A stretch of 64,000 nucleotides of DNA, taken from positions 30,642 to 94,641 of the forward strand of contig JAHLKG010000035.1 in the NCBI GenBank assembly GCA_025526995.1. The letters run 5' to 3'. Below are positions 42,901 through 50,992 of this stretch, piece by piece (the stretch's first letter is position 1; each line of letters opens with the position of its first letter). The stretch comes from Powellomyces hirtus (taxonomy: Eukaryota > Chytridiomycota > Chytridiomycetes > Spizellomycetales > Powellomycetaceae). The position numbers were made by a program, and so were the translations under genes. The notes beneath the pieces were generated by a model. That model did not search any database. It saw only the letters and a list, made by a program, of their open reading frames with translations, and was not told the DNA's origin.

Positions 42901-43580
42901 CCAAACACATCGACGATCGGTACCACGCTATACGCGATTCGTTCGCGAAGCAAATTATCGAAATCATCGACACCAATACGGACGATCAACTGGCGGACAT
43001 CTTTACGAAGCCTTTTCCCACTGTGAAACATAAGGACACTGTCCTGAGGATTACGAACGGGACTCATATATTTGATGAACGAATACGCAATGAGGGCGCG
43101 TCTACGGAAGCAGACCGAGCTCAAGTGTTACTCGCTGAATGTCAGGAGAATTACTCACAACACTGGCTTACCTTGGCATCTACACCGCAATTGGGGAACC
43201 CGAAGCAATGCCTCCCAAGGAGGATGGGCCTGCCCCTCCTCCATCATCCTCATCGCTTGAGGGTGAGCGTCGGCTTGAAGAACCCGATGGTCCCTCCAAC
43301 TCCTCGGCTGCCCCCTCCTCCTCCTCTTCCTCATCATTATATGGAGCTTCACGCTCCAGGATGTCCCACATCCTCTTCACCTCCGCTGCAGACTTCTTGT
43401 CCGCAAGTCCTCTTCTTTGCCTGGGCCGTATCCTTGCCCTTCCCAACCGCCAGTTTCCGGCTCCGCCGGTCCTCTAGTATGGACCTCAGTCCATCAAGCG
43501 TCCCGGTCGCCCGTGCGCGACCCAGAGGCGTACCAGACCTCGCCCGGTCTTTCACCCGGTCTTTCGCCTGCTCGATGTGA
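39978..43580 (+). CDS. Copia B1 pol: integrase, chromodomain, RT, RNase H
   Basis: About 1,200 codons are open without a stop. The first residues of the frame come from the A3 LTR, so the true N-terminus is lost together with the protease active site. GAG-pre-integrase ARLGHVGKHVLEKMA leads into integrase, whose triad positions read IEHASRYVTV, RTDRGTEYF and NGIAERWHRTAL. A chromodomain lies at about 41228-41370 (EYTVEAIINERRSKVHTKEY, LVKWEGYQEPTWES). RT has FKARAVAQGFSQQPG, LYGLKQSP and FVDD. RNase H has FTDADYAGELTD, STTEAEYIAAS and ADIFTKPFP. Normal copia products end soon after the last motif, near 43070. The remaining proline-rich reading to 43580 runs through the antisense gene and may be accidental. 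This is the best preserved pol in the window. Confidence 0.93.
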   Translation, partial: DKTSLPSTVRGTVRVEVNDYPNPLELGGVLHVPGLRRDLVSVAKCNDQGVDVLFKSNGDVIFTRDGKDIAKGVRRNNAYYLQGTLLSESLWTDSEACTVEVSPTLAHARLGHVGKHVLEKMASVTDGWSVVGDLSDFKDCEACVLGKAARLPFSLGNVETREICELIHSDLQGPFRIPGYEGSRYSLEFIEHASRYVTVSPIPSKDSAVILDKFLIYKAWIEKQTDRQIKILRTDRGTEYFGEVLEYLLQNGITHQKSAAYSSQQNGIAERWHRTALDRVRATFAGTKLPRRFWPALLVAAGYIYSLTYNRINKKTPHEILFGRRPDVAHLRRIGWVAYSVLTSKGRDKMGNRAKKAYLVGYAQPSGTKGYLVWDPITDKVEVSRDVIFKEDLGLEPKYQQDPAHLDLLDEESQEDDVEYTVEAIINERRSKVHTKEYLVKWEGYQEPTWESRLSLLDTTALDDWENRVATYDVGTRRNDPIAAYAARARTQATINKDAMTWKQAMKTPQKEEFLKAARIEYQSLVDNGTWELTKRPRNKRVIGTTWVFRTKVNPDGTFNKFKARAVAQGFSQQPGRDFGDTYSPTLPFTALRLFLAYCVQHGLDIHSMDAVTAFLNSDIDKDIYIEQFEGFEDPDHPKGKWVLKLLKALYGLKQSPLLWYETLKTTLLKLGYEAVSVCLCIFFKYATDDRTPSSNDNLVLILVFVDDLLIAAKDSEILANSKMELHSKFKFTEQGRVTSHLGLVYKYDFDSPVRTLKVSNVKYIDDALEEFGMSDCHPVSTPYTVSARNQQPEDSTPFTNLKMYQEAVGVLTWASITWRWDIATAVGYVARRVAAPTNSDWNNVKRIFRYLKGTRDYALKFTSERNDPRGLLVFTDADYAGELTDWTSTTGILALYNGFPVLWKSSKQKCTAQSTTEAEYIAASTSHNEAKWLRQLLAEVLGPQPDYKSRPVPLHVDNQSAGALIQSKAINQRTKHIDDRYHAIRDSFAKQIIEIIDTNTDDQLADIFTKPFPTVKHKDTVLRITNGTHIFDERIRNEGASTEADRAQVLLAECQENYSQHWLTLASTPQLGNPKQCLPRRMGLPLLHHPHRLRVSVGLKNPMVPPTPRLPPPPPLPHHYMELHAPGCPTSSSPPLQTSCPQVLFFAWAVSLPFPTASFRLRRSSSMDLSPSSVPVARARPRGVPDLARSFTRSFACSM

Positions 43581-43867
43581 CGTTCCAGGACCCCTTGACG
43601 GTCCTTATGGTGGAACTGTCGGGCATGCGCTGCCGACATCGTTCGAATCTCCGCTCGGGACAACCCCGCAGCGGGTGCGCCTCCCTGTGGCGCAGAGGGC
43701 ACCACTGACGACGGCACAGCAGGAGCTGTGGTTGTCGCAGGAGCGGTTACCGGCGGTCCCGTCTTTCTCCCTGTCTGCTTCGCTTTGCCCGACCCTGACA
43801 ACTACACCGGCACATAGTTAGAGCTTACGCCTCATTTGCGCGGATCTCATAGACGTACCCTAGCCAT
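43180..43867 (-). CDS. Antisense two-exon accessory gene of B1
   Basis: I do not recognise the family. Exon 1 (43867-43859) is ATG GCT AGG. A 57-base intron (43858-43802) opens with GTACGT, has the branch motif CTAAC, and closes in GTGTAG. Exon 2 continues in frame (LSGSGKAKQTGRKTG). The N-terminal third is basic, Pro/Ala-rich. The middle is helical and strongly charged (HHKDRQGVLERHIEQAKDR). The C-terminal third is acidic (YNDEEEEEEGAAEELEG, SSDEDDGGG). A one-base insertion near 43400 breaks the frame here, while copy B3 is open across that point. Unbroken length would be about 210 residues. It lies between RNase H and the 3' LTR, reading against pol. A chromatin or nucleic-acid binding role is only a guess from its charge. 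Confidence 0.62.
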
Positions 43868-43973
43868 TCCTCGTATTCTCAAAGTGTAATAAATGGGGGT
43901 GTTTGGGGGTGTGCGCGGGGCTGTGTAGTAAAAGTAGATAGAGCAACTCTCTCACTGCCAGACTGACAGGTCT

Positions 43974-43982
43974 GAGTGGGGG
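43974..43982 (+). promoter_or_regulatory. Element B1 polypurine tract
   Basis: GAGTGGGGG directly precedes the TGTTAGCACG start of the 3' LTR and would prime plus-strand DNA. Confidence 0.82.
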
Positions 43983-44222
43983 TGTTAGCACGTACAGACT
44001 CTGTCATCGAGTCACAACTGCGCCATCGCAGGGCGTATCACGCGATCACGTGAACCCACGTGATCAACTCCGATATAAGTAGTTTTCCTTCCATACTTAA
44101 TATATCGGTGGGGACTTTTCTCTTTTTCTCCAATAGAGCGGGATTAAGTTACTTCGTTGTTCTGCTCAGTCAACTACCCTAAAGCTTCCTCAATTATCTA
44201 CTCAGATACTCTCAGACCAACA
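43983..44222 (+). repeat. Family B 3' LTR (B1)
   Basis: This 240-bp LTR runs from TGTTAGCACG to CAGACCAACA. CACGTG lies at 44047-44052 and 44057-44062, spaced 10 bp, in the palindrome GATCACGTG-AACC-CACGTGATC. A TATA-like GATATAAG follows at about 44072. The right edge joins B2 integrase sequence. Confidence 0.93.
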
Positions 44223-44887
44223 GGATCCCATACCAGATACCCCTTGGTACCTGAGGGTTGAGCATAGCCTACCAAGTAAGCCTTCTTTGCTCGATTTCCC
44301 ATTTTATCGCGTCCTTTGCTTGTTAGAACGGAATACGCCACGCAACCGATACGCCGAAGATGGGCGACATCAGGACGCCGGCCAAAAAAGATTTCATGCG
44401 GCGTCTTCTTGTTGATGCGGTTGTATGTAAGGGAATAGATGTAACCAGCCGCTACCAGTAGAGCAGGCCAGAACCTTCGGGGTAGTTTCGTATCCGCGAA
44501 GGTGGCACGGACCCTGTCCAGCGCTGTGCGATGCCATTGTTCAGCAATCCCATTTTGCTGACTCGAATAGGCCGCGGACGTTTGATGAGTGATACCATTT
44601 TTCAATAGGTACTGTAGAACCTCGCCAAAGTATTCGGTGCCTCGATCCGTACATAGAATCTTGATTTGTCGGTCAGTCTGTTTCTCAATCCAAGCCTTGT
44701 AGATGAGAAACTTTTCGAGTATGACTGCTGAATCCTTTGAAGGAATAGGGAAAACAGTCACATATCTGGATGTGTGTTCAATGAACTCCAGCGAATAGCG
44801 TGATCCTTCATAACCAGGGATACGAAATGGTCCCTGTAGGTCTGAATGAATCAGCTCACAGATCTCCCTGGTTTTCAACATTACCAA
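44223..44887 (-). pseudogene. Copia B2 integrase, truncated
   Basis: The integrase core is open for about 220 codons (REICELIHSDLQGPFRIPG to YLVWDPV) with HTSRYVTVFP, CTDRGTEYF and NGIAEQWHRTAL. The usual ERWHRT or ERFNRT reads EQWHRT. The frame differs from the upstream protease frame because of an extra A in the run GTTGAAAACC near 44876. B1 has three A there. B3 carries the same extra base. The gene ends where the B1 LTR enters. Confidence 0.9.
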
Positions 44888-45735
44888 GGGAGAATGGAAG
44901 ACGAGCGGCTTTTCCTAGCACGCAGGCTTCACAATATTTGAAGTCGCTTAGATCCCCCACTACGGACCAACCGTCCGTAACCGATGCCATCTTCTCCAGG
45001 ACGTGTTTGCCAACGTGTCCAAGACGAGCATGAGCGAGTGTAGGAGAGACTTCGACAGTGCATGCTTCTGAATCTGACCACAGACTTTCAGACAGCAGCG
45101 TACCTTGCAGGTAATACGCGTTGTTGCGGCGTACGCCTTTGGCGATATCTTTGCCGTCTCGCGTGAATATGACGTCTCCATTCGACTTGAAGAGCACGTC
45201 AACGCCTTGATCATTGCATTTCGCTACCGATACGAGATCTCGTCGTAATCCTGGCACATGCAGGACTCCGCCCAATTCGAGCGGATTCGGATAGTCGTTA
45301 ACTTCTACTCGTACCATACCTCGAACTGTAGAGGGTAGTGATGTTCTGTCAGCAAGCATAACAGCTCTGACATCACTGTACACAGTTGAGTGATCCAAGG
45401 TCGCTTTGTGAGGTGTCATGTGGTCCGTAGCGCCAGAGTCAATGAGGGCTTCATACGGTTGTTCTTGGCGGACCCAGACGTGTAATGCTTCCACAGCATT
45501 TGTGCTAACAGCACCATCAGACGACTGCTTCGTCTTGTTCTTCTCCATCTCGGATTTGAACTTCTTTAACACTTCGCACTCCTGTGTTCGGTGTTTAGGA
45601 TCTCCACAGGCCCAACAACCCGACTTTTGGGTTTGGCCTTTGTTTGATGGAGTAGATTCCTTGTCCTTCTTGCCGTTCGTTGACTTATCCCCGTGGTTCT
45701 TGCCACCCTTTTGTTTCTTAGAGGCCGCGTATCTG
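44888..45735 (-). pseudogene. Copia B2 zinc knuckle, protease and GAG-pre-integrase
   Basis: This frame holds the knuckle CWACGDPKHRTQEC (about 45610) and a lysine-rich stretch. The aspartic protease has YEALIDSGATDHMTPHK (about 45455), with the substrate-cleft region and VPGLRRDLVSVAKC following. GAG-pre-integrase ARLGHVGKHVLEKM and the CEACVLGKAARLPFS block come last. It ends at the extra-A frameshift near 44876. The join to Gag upstream is also out of frame: relative to B3, B2 lacks about 20 bases near 45737. The active site is intact. Confidence 0.88.
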
Positions 45736-47002
45736 TTGTGGTCCCGCTAGGTTTCTTAGCCATGTTGGCGGCAATCCTGGATGCAGCGGCCTGTAAACTG
45801 CTCAAATCAGTTATGTTTTCTTCATTAGCCTGAACCAAGGCCGCAAGGTCTGGTGTTAGCGCGTTGATGAAGTAATCCTGAAGGATGTAAACCGGTGTCT
45901 TCAGCAGAGAAAATGCCAGCATGTTAAACTGAGTGATGTACTCATCCATGCGGCCTTTGGGACGCAATTCCCGTAATTTCTGCAGCAAATCCCTAGTGTG
46001 GTTTCGTGGCGCGAACCGCACCAGAAGGGCGGACCTAGGACCGGTGTTGGTTCTGCCTGAATCAACGTCTTCAAAGTCATGCCACGTTGTAATTTCGTTC
46101 CTTTTATTTGGTGAGAGCGACTGCCACCAAGTGTATGCCCATCCTGTGAGTTTCGTAGCCACAAAATCTACAAGAAACTCGGGCGGAACCATTTCGTACT
46201 TCACAACTGTCTCACTCTTGTCGATGAACGTTCGAAGTTTGACCATATTGGCTTCCCCGTTATAAGATCCAATATCTTTCAGCGTCCCATCCACGAACGC
46301 CTTCGCACCTCGACTGTCGACGATTTTGGTCGTCACGCTGTGTATGCTCGATGTCGGTGATGTAGGGCGGCGTTCGAATGGAGAACGTTGGTATTCCTGT
46401 TGAGCTCCAATCTCCTGATTGTACTCTGTCCACGGTGCAGCGAACCCGTCGTTGCGAGTGGGTGATGGTGTGCGTACGCGCCGTTGCGCCATACGCACCT
46501 GAGGGTTGATCGGGACGTTCACATCCTGATCCATGCGCCATTTCATTTGGAGCATTTCCGTTAGTTGGGCTAGAGAATTCTCAAGCCGATCTATCCTATC
46601 CACGTCCGCCTCACGCGGGCGGACATGCACGGTGTTCGCTGATTCCCCACTTAGGAATGCCGCTGGAGTACTGTAGTTGATCGTTCTGTGATCATCTGTA
46701 CTGCTTGATAGGGGACGGGTATCGACCTTGCCATCGCGTCGGTCGATGTTTCGGGTACGCCCTTCCAATGCGTCGTCGCCCTCGTTGGCGTCAACACTCA
46801 CAGGCGTTGGCTCTGCCAGTGTATCGTCACCAGCAGATTTCCCTCCATTGTCTGGTGATGTCCATTCACCAGGCACTCGTGCGCTTTTCTTTGTGGCACG
46901 TTCTACGGCTCGTTGTAGCATATTGGACCCTGGGGTCTGTCGACCCGTTAGGCGTCTTAACATACTACGAGTGTACCGGGTGCTTGTTTCGTTGCCTACC
47001 AT
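45566..47002 (-). CDS. Copia B2 Gag
   Basis: Gag is open for about 478 codons from an ATG at 47002 (MVGNETSTRYTRSML). The frame extends four codons upstream to the ATG that lies within the PBS (MSPE), so a slightly longer product is possible. The N-terminal half is polar and disordered (NEGDDALEGRTRNIDRRDGK). The capsid part has YNGEANMVKLRTFIDKSE, LTGWAYTWWQSLSPNKR and DEYITQFNMLAFSLL. Retrotransposon Gag of this pattern is widespread in fungi and plants. The last 50 or so residues are out of frame after the deletion near 45737, so the zinc knuckle is read in another frame. Confidence 0.85.
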   Translation of the reverse strand: MVGNETSTRYTRSMLRRLTGRQTPGSNMLQRAVERATKKSARVPGEWTSPDNGGKSAGDDTLAEPTPVSVDANEGDDALEGRTRNIDRRDGKVDTRPLSSSTDDHRTINYSTPAAFLSGESANTVHVRPREADVDRIDRLENSLAQLTEMLQMKWRMDQDVNVPINPQVRMAQRRVRTPSPTRNDGFAAPWTEYNQEIGAQQEYQRSPFERRPTSPTSSIHSVTTKIVDSRGAKAFVDGTLKDIGSYNGEANMVKLRTFIDKSETVVKYEMVPPEFLVDFVATKLTGWAYTWWQSLSPNKRNEITTWHDFEDVDSGRTNTGPRSALLVRFAPRNHTRDLLQKLRELRPKGRMDEYITQFNMLAFSLLKTPVYILQDYFINALTPDLAALVQANEENITDLSSLQAAASRIAANMAKKPSGTTTDTRPLRNKRVARTTGISQRTARRTRNLLHQTKAKPKSRVVGPVEILNTEHRSAKC

Positions 47003-47004
47003 TT

Positions 47005-47018
47005 CAGGGCTCATAACC
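47005..47018 (-). promoter_or_regulatory. Element B2 PBS, half initiator tRNA-Met type
   Basis: The minus strand reads GGTTATGAGCCCTG right after the LTR end CCAACA. The ATG in the PBS is in frame with Gag in this family. Confidence 0.83.
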
Positions 47019-47258
47019 TGTTGGTCTGAGAGTATCTGGGTAGATAGTTGAGGAAGCTTTCAGGGTAGTTGACTGAGCAGAACAACGAAGTAACTTAATC
47101 CCGCTCTATTGGAGAAGAAGAGAAAAGTCCCACCGATATTTTAAGTATGGAAGGAAAACTACTTATATCGGAGTTGATCACGTGGGTTCACGTGATCGCG
47201 TGATACGCCCTGCGATGGCGCAGTTGTGACTCGATGACAGAGTCTGTACGTGCTAACA
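47019..47258 (-). repeat. Family B 5' LTR (B2)
   Basis: This 240-bp LTR on the minus strand begins TGTTAGCACG and ends CAACA. It is nearly the same as the B1 3' LTR and has the same paired CACGTG. Confidence 0.93.
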
Positions 47259-48803
47259 GATTCCGACCACGCATCTTTCAACAATTGCTCATTCCCAACG
47301 GTCTACGACGTAAGGCGATTGAGTCATGCCACGATGACCTACTAGCTGGACACCTGGGGAGAGACGGAAGACTTCAGAAGGTGCAAGAGTCTTACTGGTG
47401 GCCAGGCTGGCATTCAGATGTAGTCAACCACGTCAAGTCATGTGCGAAATGTTTAGAACACAAACCATTACCAAAGAACCGAGTAGGACCATTAATGCCA
47501 ATCATTGTCAACGACCCATGGGAGAAGATTGGTATAGACATCATTGGGAAGCTACCAACAACTGCAAGAGGCAACAACTACATCGTCATACTGATGAACT
47601 ACATGACTAAGTGGGTTGAAGCCTTTGCGGTCCCCCACATCACGGCGAATCGCGTGTCAGGACGGCTAGTAGAGGATGTATTCTGTCGCTTCGGCATACC
47701 AGGAAGCATCGTCACTGACAGAGGGCAACCCTTTATCAGCGACTTGCAACATCGAATCCTGAGTCTGCTCACGGCGCACCCCGCTTTCACCTCGCTGTAC
47801 CACCCAGAAGCCAGTGGTTTGACAGAACAGTTCAACGGTACACTGGTAAGAATGCTGCAAACGTACATGAATAAATACTCACACGACAATTGGGACACGC
47901 AATTACCATACAACCTGCTTGCTTACCACACGGCTATGCACCAATCCACACACGAGTCCCCTTTCTTTCTCATGTTTGGACAGGACCCCCAGCTGCCAAA
48001 GGACCTACTACACCCACTGACAACCTGGAAGAAGCACCAACAAGCATTGAGATGTGCGACTACAGAGTGGAAACGCAGTTTCGATTACAAAAAGCCTGGG
48101 CGCTAGCAAGAGAAAACATTAAGAATGCCGAAAAGACACAGAAGACCTGGTACAACAGGGTCTCTCACATGAAGGACTACGGTTTCCGCATCAGTGACAA
48201 AGTGTGGCCTGCCGTACCGCAATTCACCAAGTCTGCTCGAAAAGAGAATGAAACAGCAGTGGAAAAAATGGCAGTCAAATGGACTGGTCTGCACCGCATT
48301 ATATCCTGCAACGGACCAACCTTTAAACTACTGGAAACCCTCAGCCCTACCGAAGTAATCTAACGCCAGGCCCACGCACGCAGACTACGATATTGGACTG
48401 AAAGGCGACCTGTCGATTCCAACGAAATCCCCTCACTAACGCAACAGGAGATCCTCGAGGAAGAACTCAAACTTGCAGAGACAGCCAACAAATTAACCTG
48501 CCAACCATTCAGACCGAAAGCGTGCGGGACTTCTCAAGAACTGACCTGCCGCAGAATTGACCTGGACGAAGATTCCAACCACAAAATTGACAAACTCGAA
48601 GGGGAGAACGCATACGAAGTCGAGAAGATCTTAAACCACCAAGACACTAAAGATGGCCGGGAGTTTCTTGTGAAGTGGAAATACTGGCCGGCAAAGCACA
48701 ACACCTGGAAGACACAGGAGAACTTACAACGCACTCCTGAGGCCATACAAGCCTACAAAATGACGGTAGCATGGCCGGTTCCTGCCCACAAGCCCCGCGG
48801 GTA
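47259..48803 (+). pseudogene. Gypsy F integrase and chromodomain
   Basis: The HHCC finger (CHDDLLAGHLGRDGR to CAKCLEH) leads into a complete catalytic core: GIDIIGKLPTT, VTDRGQPFISD and GLTEQFNGTLVRML. The first ATG available (47234) lies in the B2 LTR and is not the true start. A frame change occurs near 48000-48100, after which DYRVETQFRLQKAW continues the integrase tail. A TAA at 48361-48363 interrupts the GPY-like region. The chromodomain at about 48610-48765 has AYEVEKILNHQDTKDGREF and LVKWKYWPAKHNTWKTQENL. The third aromatic-cage region is slightly unusual (KYWPAKHNTW). The frame ends at TAG 48801-48803, just before a purine-rich tract. Confidence 0.88.
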
Positions 48804-48815
48804 GCGGCATCCTCT

Positions 48816-48838
48816 TCCAAAAAGGGGGGAGGGGGAAC
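48816..48838 (+). promoter_or_regulatory. Internal PPT-like tract of F
   Basis: CCAAAAAGGGGGGAGGGGGAA lies 13 bases after the pol stop. The last twelve bases of the terminal PPT (AAAAAGGGGGGA) are shared with it. It may mark the original end of the element before the extra region was gained. Confidence 0.5.
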
Positions 48839-48839
48839 G

Positions 48840-49886
48840 GCACAAAAATAGGATTCCGAACGTCAGTCCACAACGGCCAAGGGAGAACAGAAGCGATTTC
48901 AAAGGAAACAAACAAACAGTATAGTCCCAGTGGCGACTGGGACACCACAAAATGGGAGTGACAGACGCAAAAGTCCACAAACAATGTGCCGCTGATAGTG
49001 GCTAAAAGGCGACTGAGAAGCAGCGATAAACGGAAAAAGCCGTATCCGCCAAACCGTTGAGCCGAACGAAGCAACCAAACACTGATAAACTCGGGCCAGG
49101 AATCAGATGGTAAAAGGAGAAGCATAACTCCTGCCTGCTCACACAAAAATCTCCGGCAGTAAAGAGAAGACTCGCTTACAGCGCACGCATAGCAACTCAA
49201 AAACAACTACCTGACACCAAACTTAGCAACAAGCAATGTCAGCACCAACGGACCCCTGGGGAGGCACAGGCAGCTGTGCAATTGCCCGAAGTTCACAATA
49301 CCTCACAAGCACCGAAAGAAGCCTCAGGTCTGGGACAGTCAGAGCAAGAACATCCTTAAGCTCCATATTCCCTGGCCTAGCAGAAACTACGATACAAGCA
49401 GGACCCTCCATGCGACTTCCCCGGCGAGCAAAAAACAGGACATCCACTGGCATATCCCCGCTAGAACAGGATCTCATCGACATGACCGGACCGGCTTTCC
49501 CGCACAACAACAAATTCTGCTTCTGCAAGAGAATAGAAGACCTAGATGTTTACGGACCAATGATTGAATGCGACAACCCGGATTGCGACCGGAAATAGTT
49601 CCACATGATTTGCATTGACATTGATGTTGACAAACAGGATCTGGAGTACATACAATGGTTCTGCCCCGTGTGTGACTGCCTCAGGGAACTTGGCATTCAA
49701 ACCACGAGCTCAGCTGGCAGAGTAGGAACAGTGACCCTCTCGCCCCCACCACCGCTTCTGTGGCCAGTGCCTACAATCATCACTACGGGACAAAGAGACA
49801 CCCCCTGGATGGCAATACACCGTCCGAAATGGTCAAATGCATTTGCAACCTGGTTTGACACCATAGCCGCCCCCAACGCCATATGA
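48840..49886 (+). pseudogene. PHD-finger part of the F accessory gene
   Basis: The 5' part (48840-49235) reads as a basic, polar protein broken by several TGA and TAA codons. The PHD finger lies at 49518-49673: CFCKR, then ECDNPDC, the FHMIC block and WFCPVC. The spacing C-x-C, C-x4-C, H-x2-C and C-x2-C is canonical for this zinc-binding histone reader. The aromatic residue before FH is lost to TAG at 49596-49598, where a TGG tryptophan codon is expected, so the finger itself is split by a nonsense change. The nearest ATG is at 49236 but may not be the true start. The oxygenase region follows on the same strand about 250 bases later, which suggests one original protein. Confidence 0.68.
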
Positions 49887-49922
49887 TTCCGGGGTCCCCC
49901 ACCCGCTGATGAGCGGTGCCAA

Positions 49923-50642
49923 ATGGAGAAAGAGGCGATTGCACCCATGGAACGTCGGAAGTACCTGCAATTCTACCTAGTGGACAGCGACGCATGGATA
50001 GAAGACACCCCTCTTGTTCTTTATTAGGGACCCCACAGTAGGCGCGACCAAGCACATGGACGACTACATGACCCGTGTCTATGACAATCTCTACTACACG
50101 AACCTGACAATGATGGATACCAGGATGGCCATGAAGAATGCCTGCGACACGAAAACGGGTGCCATCCTCCACGCTGGAGCCTGGGTCTCGCAGGGCTCAA
50201 TGTCACGCTTGCCTGTCATTCCAAACATCGCAGCAGCCGGATCCTTCTTATGGGACCATGCCAAGATGGCGAACGAGCAGTGTGGCCTCTACGCACGCAT
50301 GGCAGCCATCAAGGACAACATCCACAGTACAAACTGGCGACACTGGATTGCAGATGCTCCCAAACAAATCCGTGATGCCATGCTCACCCCCAACGCACCC
50401 GGGAACCTCATGACGAACAACTTCAACGCAATTTCCGGCTCCCACTTTGATGTCAACAACCACAAGTGGGCTATCATGGCGGTCCACGGTAACTTCACTC
50501 CCGGGCACAGTGGCGACCTCATCCTCCCCAACCAAGAGATTAGGGTGCACACCCGTCCTGGAGACATAGTCATTGCCCGGTTCGAACGAATGCGACACAA
50601 AGTGACCCGGTTGGAATTGCCCCGTGAGGAACGGTACACTTA
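49923..50642 (+). pseudogene. 2OG-Fe(II) oxygenase (TET/JBP-like) part of the F accessory gene
   Basis: An ATG-led stretch (49923, MEKEAIAPMERRKYLQFYLV) shifts frame near 50020 into a 200-codon open frame. The core of a double-stranded beta-helix oxygenase is visible: NFNAISGSHFDVNNHKWAIM with the iron-binding HxD at 50443-50451. HSGDLILP and TRPGDIVIARF come next, then the distal histidine in RMRHKV (50596-50598) and an arginine at 50632, near the place of the usual 2OG-binding residue. HxD-N, GGxLxLP, GDxV and H-x-V in this order are typical of fungal TET/JBP-type and related dioxygenases, which oxidise methylated bases in nucleic acid. The frame ends at TAA 50641 and similar-quality reading continues for 56 more codons. 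Substrate cannot be told from sequence. Confidence 0.65.
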
Positions 50643-50976
50643 AGTCGTATCTGAGCAGGAGACATTTTACAAAGCCCATGATACCGGGTATCGCCTCAGG
50701 CAATGGGAAGGACCTCGAATGCTATGGCCCATTGGCGGCATCCAGACTCCGGCCGCTGATGGCTCAATGCAAACTTCCAAAGGCCGTCCCCAAGATGCAC
50801 AAAATCCACCGGAGTAACATCTTTCCTCCCAGGCCCGCGCCCGAGGAAATGAAGTTGAGTGAGCGACCCACAATTGAAAGAGCTAGATGCGGAAAGAAAC
50901 ATTTTTACAACCGTGCCAAGCACTATGGCAGACTGAATTCTTACAGCACTAGACATGGGACTTGGTGCAGGAAGGT

Positions 50977-50992
50977 CAAAAAGGGGGGAGGA
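50977..50992 (+). promoter_or_regulatory. Gypsy F terminal polypurine tract
   Basis: AAAAAGGGGGGAGGA directly precedes the LTR start TGTGAAAGGG, the expected arrangement for plus-strand priming. Confidence 0.85.

Larger units (their letters stand above)
39978..44222 (+). mobile_element. Copia family B element B1, 5'-truncated
   Basis: The element is entered inside protease, right after the A3 LTR, and runs through integrase, chromodomain, RT and RNase H to an antisense gene, PPT and 3' LTR. Gag, PBS and 5' LTR are missing. Its 3' LTR interrupts the integrase gene of B2, which lies in the opposite direction. The intact join is seen in B3, so B1 inserted into B2. Confidence 0.94.
44223..47258 (-). 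mobile_element. Copia family B element B2, 3'-truncated
   Basis: 5' LTR, PBS, Gag, protease and the first part of integrase lie on the minus strand. The element is cut at 44223 by the B1 3' LTR. Its 5' LTR interrupts gypsy F integrase at 47259, so B2 inserted into F. Confidence 0.93.

Noticed and set aside
43130..43580. Proline-rich C-terminal extension of B1 pol as a real domain
   Set aside because: It lies over the antisense gene, starts after the normal pol end, and is not kept in B3.
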